Origin: an uncultured Lysobacteraceae bacterium | Lineage (GTDB): Bacteria; Pseudomonadota; Gammaproteobacteria; Xanthomonadales; Rhodanobacteraceae | Direction of reading: 5' to 3' | DNA: 8,341 nt | NCBI GenBank assembly: GCA_946482585.1 | Contig: CAMLSI010000226.1 | Location: forward strand, 1 to 8,341 | Shown: positions 6,534 to 8,341 of the stretch, piece by piece | Layout of the letters: each line of letters starts with the position of its first letter | Numbering within the stretch: position 1 is the first letter of the stretch | Made by a program: the position numbers and the translations under genes | The notes under the pieces: model-generated | Seen by the model: the letters and a program-made list of their open reading frames with translations, nothing else | Told to the model about the DNA's origin: nothing | Database searches by the model: none

Positions 6534-7605
6534 CATTCCGGAACAGAATCGCGGAGCCGCTTGGCGTGAGTCGCAGCGCGTAGCAGTTGTCATCGACACG
6601 ATTGCAGGAAACATAGACGCCGGAAACCGGCGAGTACCTGAAGCGGCCATACGTGCCGTTCTGCGCGGCATCCGGTCCACCGGCAATCGTCTGCATGGTG
6701 CAGGCCGCCGTTTCCGGGTGCATGAGGTAGATCGAGTCTCCGCCGTTCCAGGCAACGAGTCGATCCAGATTCGGGTCGTACTGCCATCCGACCGCGTCCT
6801 GGTCCATGAATGCGCACGTCGGAGCCGGTGTGTCGATGCGGGCAAGGTTTCCGGTCGGACTCGAGATGTCATAGCTTCTCAGGACACGCGTGCCGCTGAC
6901 GTACAGGTGATAGCGTTTTCTGACCGGGTCGATGACCGCACTCTTGTACGCGTCGAGCGCCATGTCGTTCTGAGATCTCGACGTCCACGAGAATGTCGTC
7001 GGATTGTAGGACCACAGATGGTCCTGGTCTCGGGCATAGAGCAGCCCGGTATTCCTGTCGCGCACGATCGCCATGTTGAACTCGGCGCGCGGCTTGCTGG
7101 CGCTCGGGCGAAACTGCCAGGTGTCGTTGGCTGGGTCGAAGGTCCAGGTGTCGTCGTTGAACCAGCCGCAGTAGGACTGGCTGCCGCCGAACAGGAAGAA
7201 CAGATTCGATCCGGGCAGGTATTCGATGTTCGTATACGTGTGCCGCGCAACCGGCCGCCCGTCCGCATTCCTGCCGCCGTTCGTACAGCCGTCACGATGC
7301 ACGCTCGGGCTATTGATCCGGCGAACCGTCCGCGTGTCGAGATTCAGCTCGTAGACTTCGTTTCCGGGGTAGTCGTTGTGCCCGCCTCCGGCGATGAGCA
7401 TGCGATTTCCCGCCTCGTCGAAAACCGCACCGCTGTAGGCCGTTACGCCGTCACAGTTGGCGCCGGGCATCGGCGGACAAACGCTCCTGATTCGGGTGCC
7501 AGGCAACTCGTGCCAGCCCAGTCCGGCGGGTATCTGAGCCTGAGCTCCGGCCGACGCCACCATCGCGATTACTGCACATTGGATCCGCGTGATCATTTTC
7601 CACAT
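6523..7605 (-). CDS. Secreted kelch/galactose-oxidase-like beta-propeller with FRNGFE tail
   Basis: This 360-residue protein starts with a signal peptide ending AQA (residue 23; mature start QIPAGLG). Kelch-like blades are visible: VFDEAGNRMLIAGGGHNDY (61-79) with GNEVYELNL after it, LFFLFGGSQSYCG with DDTWTFDPANDTWQF (135-165), LLYARDQDHLWSYNPTTFSW (188-207), RYHLYVSGTRVLRSYDI (231-247), WQYDPNLDRLVAWNGGDSIY (274-293) and YGRFRYSPVSGVYV (319-332). The double-Gly plus W/Y pattern is the kelch hallmark. The mature part has eight cysteines (43, 51, 107, 146, 264, 302, 334, 341), fitting disulfides outside the cytoplasm. It ends AILFRNGFE. No copper-oxidase active site is evident, so enzymatic activity should not be assumed. 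ATG 7605 is chosen because AAGGA (7616-7620) is 10 nt upstream; ATG 7596 would be 19 nt from it. Confidence 0.85.
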   Translation of the reverse strand: MWKMITRIQCAVIAMVASAGAQAQIPAGLGWHELPGTRIRSVCPPMPGANCDGVTAYSGAVFDEAGNRMLIAGGGHNDYPGNEVYELNLDTRTVRRINSPSVHRDGCTNGGRNADGRPVARHTYTNIEYLPGSNLFFLFGGSQSYCGWFNDDTWTFDPANDTWQFRPSASKPRAEFNMAIVRDRNTGLLYARDQDHLWSYNPTTFSWTSRSQNDMALDAYKSAVIDPVRKRYHLYVSGTRVLRSYDISSPTGNLARIDTPAPTCAFMDQDAVGWQYDPNLDRLVAWNGGDSIYLMHPETAACTMQTIAGGPDAAQNGTYGRFRYSPVSGVYVSCNRVDDNCYALRLTPSGSAILFRNGFE

Positions 7606-7849
7606 ATGCGATAGATCCTTCGTCTGAGCGCGCCGTCACCGGTGTCGATCCGGCCTGGGATTTCTGCTGTCGCCGGAACGCCGGAATGAAACGTCGGTGC
7701 CTGCATCGCGTGTCTGCTGGCGCCCGCATTGTCCGACCATTCGATCTGCCTGAAATCGTACGAAAGGATGACGCCGACGACGTTTAGCAGACCGTGTAGA
7801 GAAGTCCGGTGCTCAACGGATGCGCAATCGCCTGCTGCGGGGGCAGGCA
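7606..7849. other. Gene-free upstream region of the kelch gene
   Basis: This 244-bp stretch upstream of the kelch gene holds its SD (7616-7620) and a perfect 8-bp tandem repeat CGCCGGAA (7671-7678 and 7679-7686). A leftward frame stays open across it, but its residue pattern resembles no domain I know and it runs through the SD into the kelch gene, so I treat it as non-coding. A promoter for the kelch gene is expected here, but no convincing -35/-10 pair is visible. Confidence 0.5.
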
Positions 7850-8135
7850 TCATCGATGCTTCGGGCGTGCGGCTCTCGCGGCAGCGGCAGTCCTGACGCG
7901 CCATCCTGCGCCGGTCTTTGACGCATCGGGCGAGACGACGACAGCAGACGGCGGACTGCCGCCGGCCACCCGAACCATGCGCGGCGAGCCCCCGTTGGTC
8001 GTCGCGAGCGCATAGAGGTCCTTCGCGCCCGGCGCTGTCCACGCCATCGGAAACTGCTGCGGCGAGGTGGCGCAGGACGGCGCGGCGGATCGGCTGCCGC
8101 TCGCGCTCTGCGGTACCAGCCCCATGTCGAAGGCG

Positions 8136-8175
8136 CCGGCAATGGTGCAGTTGAACCGGCAATGGTGCAGTTGAA
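8136..8175. repeat. Perfect 20-bp tandem duplication
   Basis: CCGGCAATGGTGCAGTTGAA occurs at 8136-8155 and again, identical, at 8156-8175. A perfect abutting 20-mer is far beyond chance. Twenty is not a multiple of three, so the second copy shifts the leftward frame running through it. Perfect identity suggests a recent event or ongoing slippage. Confidence 0.95.
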
Positions 8176-8255
8176 ATAGTCTCCAGCGTCGCATTGCGCC
8201 GACAGCAGGGCAGTCACGAGTGCTGCATGCGTCCAGCTATCACTTAATTTGACAT

Positions 8256-8290
8256 AATATATATATGCCGAAGGGCAGCACCCGAGCCAA
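8256..8290 (-). promoter_or_regulatory. AT-rich promoter candidate inside the 5' part of the broken gene
   Basis: The run around 8244-8266 is the most AT-rich in the window and includes alternating AT at 8258-8266. On the minus strand TTGGCT (8290-8285) lies 17 nt before CATATA (8267-8262), with TATATT a few bases later (8261-8256). If this is a promoter, translation from ATG 8319 is unlikely and the gene would start further in. On the plus strand a perfect TTGACA (8249-8254) has no -10 at a proper distance. Confidence 0.25.
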
Positions 8291-8341
8291 GCCGCCAAGC
8301 CTTGCGACCATTTCGTCATACTTCCGCCCCCGATGCGATTC

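Larger units (their letters stand above)
7850..8319 (-). pseudogene. Hypothetical small protein gene broken by a 20-bp tandem duplication
   Basis: Two leftward frames join into one if a single copy of the 20-bp repeat at 8136-8175 is removed. The upstream frame reads from ATG 8319 to GDYFNCTIAG, and the downstream frame repeats FNCTIAG and continues AFDMGLVPQSAS, then FPMAWTAPGAKDLYALATTN, to TGA at 7850-7852. Removing 20 bp gives exactly 150 codons (149 residues). In the present sequence the upstream frame passes into Arg/Pro-rich nonsense. Codons in the downstream part have the strong G/C third positions of the neighbours, which suggests it was coding. I recognise no family. The 5' end is uncertain: the upstream frame is open to the window edge, and GTG 8217 is another start. 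An alternative is an intact 114-residue gene from ATG 8194, but it lacks an SD. The reading could also be a phase-variable gene. Confidence 0.5.

Noticed and set aside
6364..7614. Rightward 416-codon open frame
   Set aside because: It is antisense to the kelch gene, which has a signal peptide, kelch blades and paired cysteines; the rightward product has no recognisable features.
7593..8162. Leftward 189-codon open frame across the kelch upstream region
   Set aside because: It starts inside the 20-bp repeat region, overlaps the better-coding frame to 7850, and runs through the kelch SD; codon pattern is unconvincing.
8249..8277. Rightward promoter with perfect TTGACA at 8249-8254
   Set aside because: At 16-18 bp spacing there is no -10-like hexamer, and no rightward gene follows before the edge.

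Overview
The window is GC-rich (roughly two thirds G+C by eye) with strong G/C third-position bias, short Shine-Dalgarno (SD) spacings and proteobacterial gene families. The C-terminal ending ILFRNGFE on one secreted protein recalls a tail I remember from secreted proteins of the Xanthomonadales/Lysobacterales (Dokdonella-like gammaproteobacteria). That placement is tentative and rests on memory, not a search. No rRNA, tRNA, CRISPR array or transposase was seen.

Left part (1-3595): an OmpR/PhoB-type response regulator, cut by the left edge, is read leftward. Divergent from it runs a tight four-gene operon: a short PspA/IM30-type coiled-coil protein, a multi-pass membrane protein overlapping it by ATGA, a membrane-targeted vWA (von Willebrand A) protein, and a periplasmic single-domain rhodanese. 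The shared upstream region holds two GTAAA direct repeats 11 bp apart, the arrangement bound by CpxR-like regulators, just upstream of an AT-rich candidate -10. The best reading is an envelope-stress module with PspA and PspE-like ends, as in enterobacterial pspABCDE, but with a different middle and a two-component regulator in place of PspF. This is the most interesting system in the window.

Middle (3596-6337): two strong hairpins lie between the rhodanese gene and a convergent gene for a secreted WD40/YVTN-like beta-propeller. A 300-bp divergent spacer with an operator-like palindrome separates that gene from a rightward gene for a protein of three tandem YbjQ-type domains, which ends at a plausible intrinsic terminator.

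Right part (6338-8341): a leftward gene encodes a secreted kelch/galactose-oxidase-like propeller with eight mature cysteines and the FRNGFE tail. Upstream of it lies a leftward reading frame broken by a perfect 20-bp tandem duplication, either a young pseudogene or a slippage-switchable gene.
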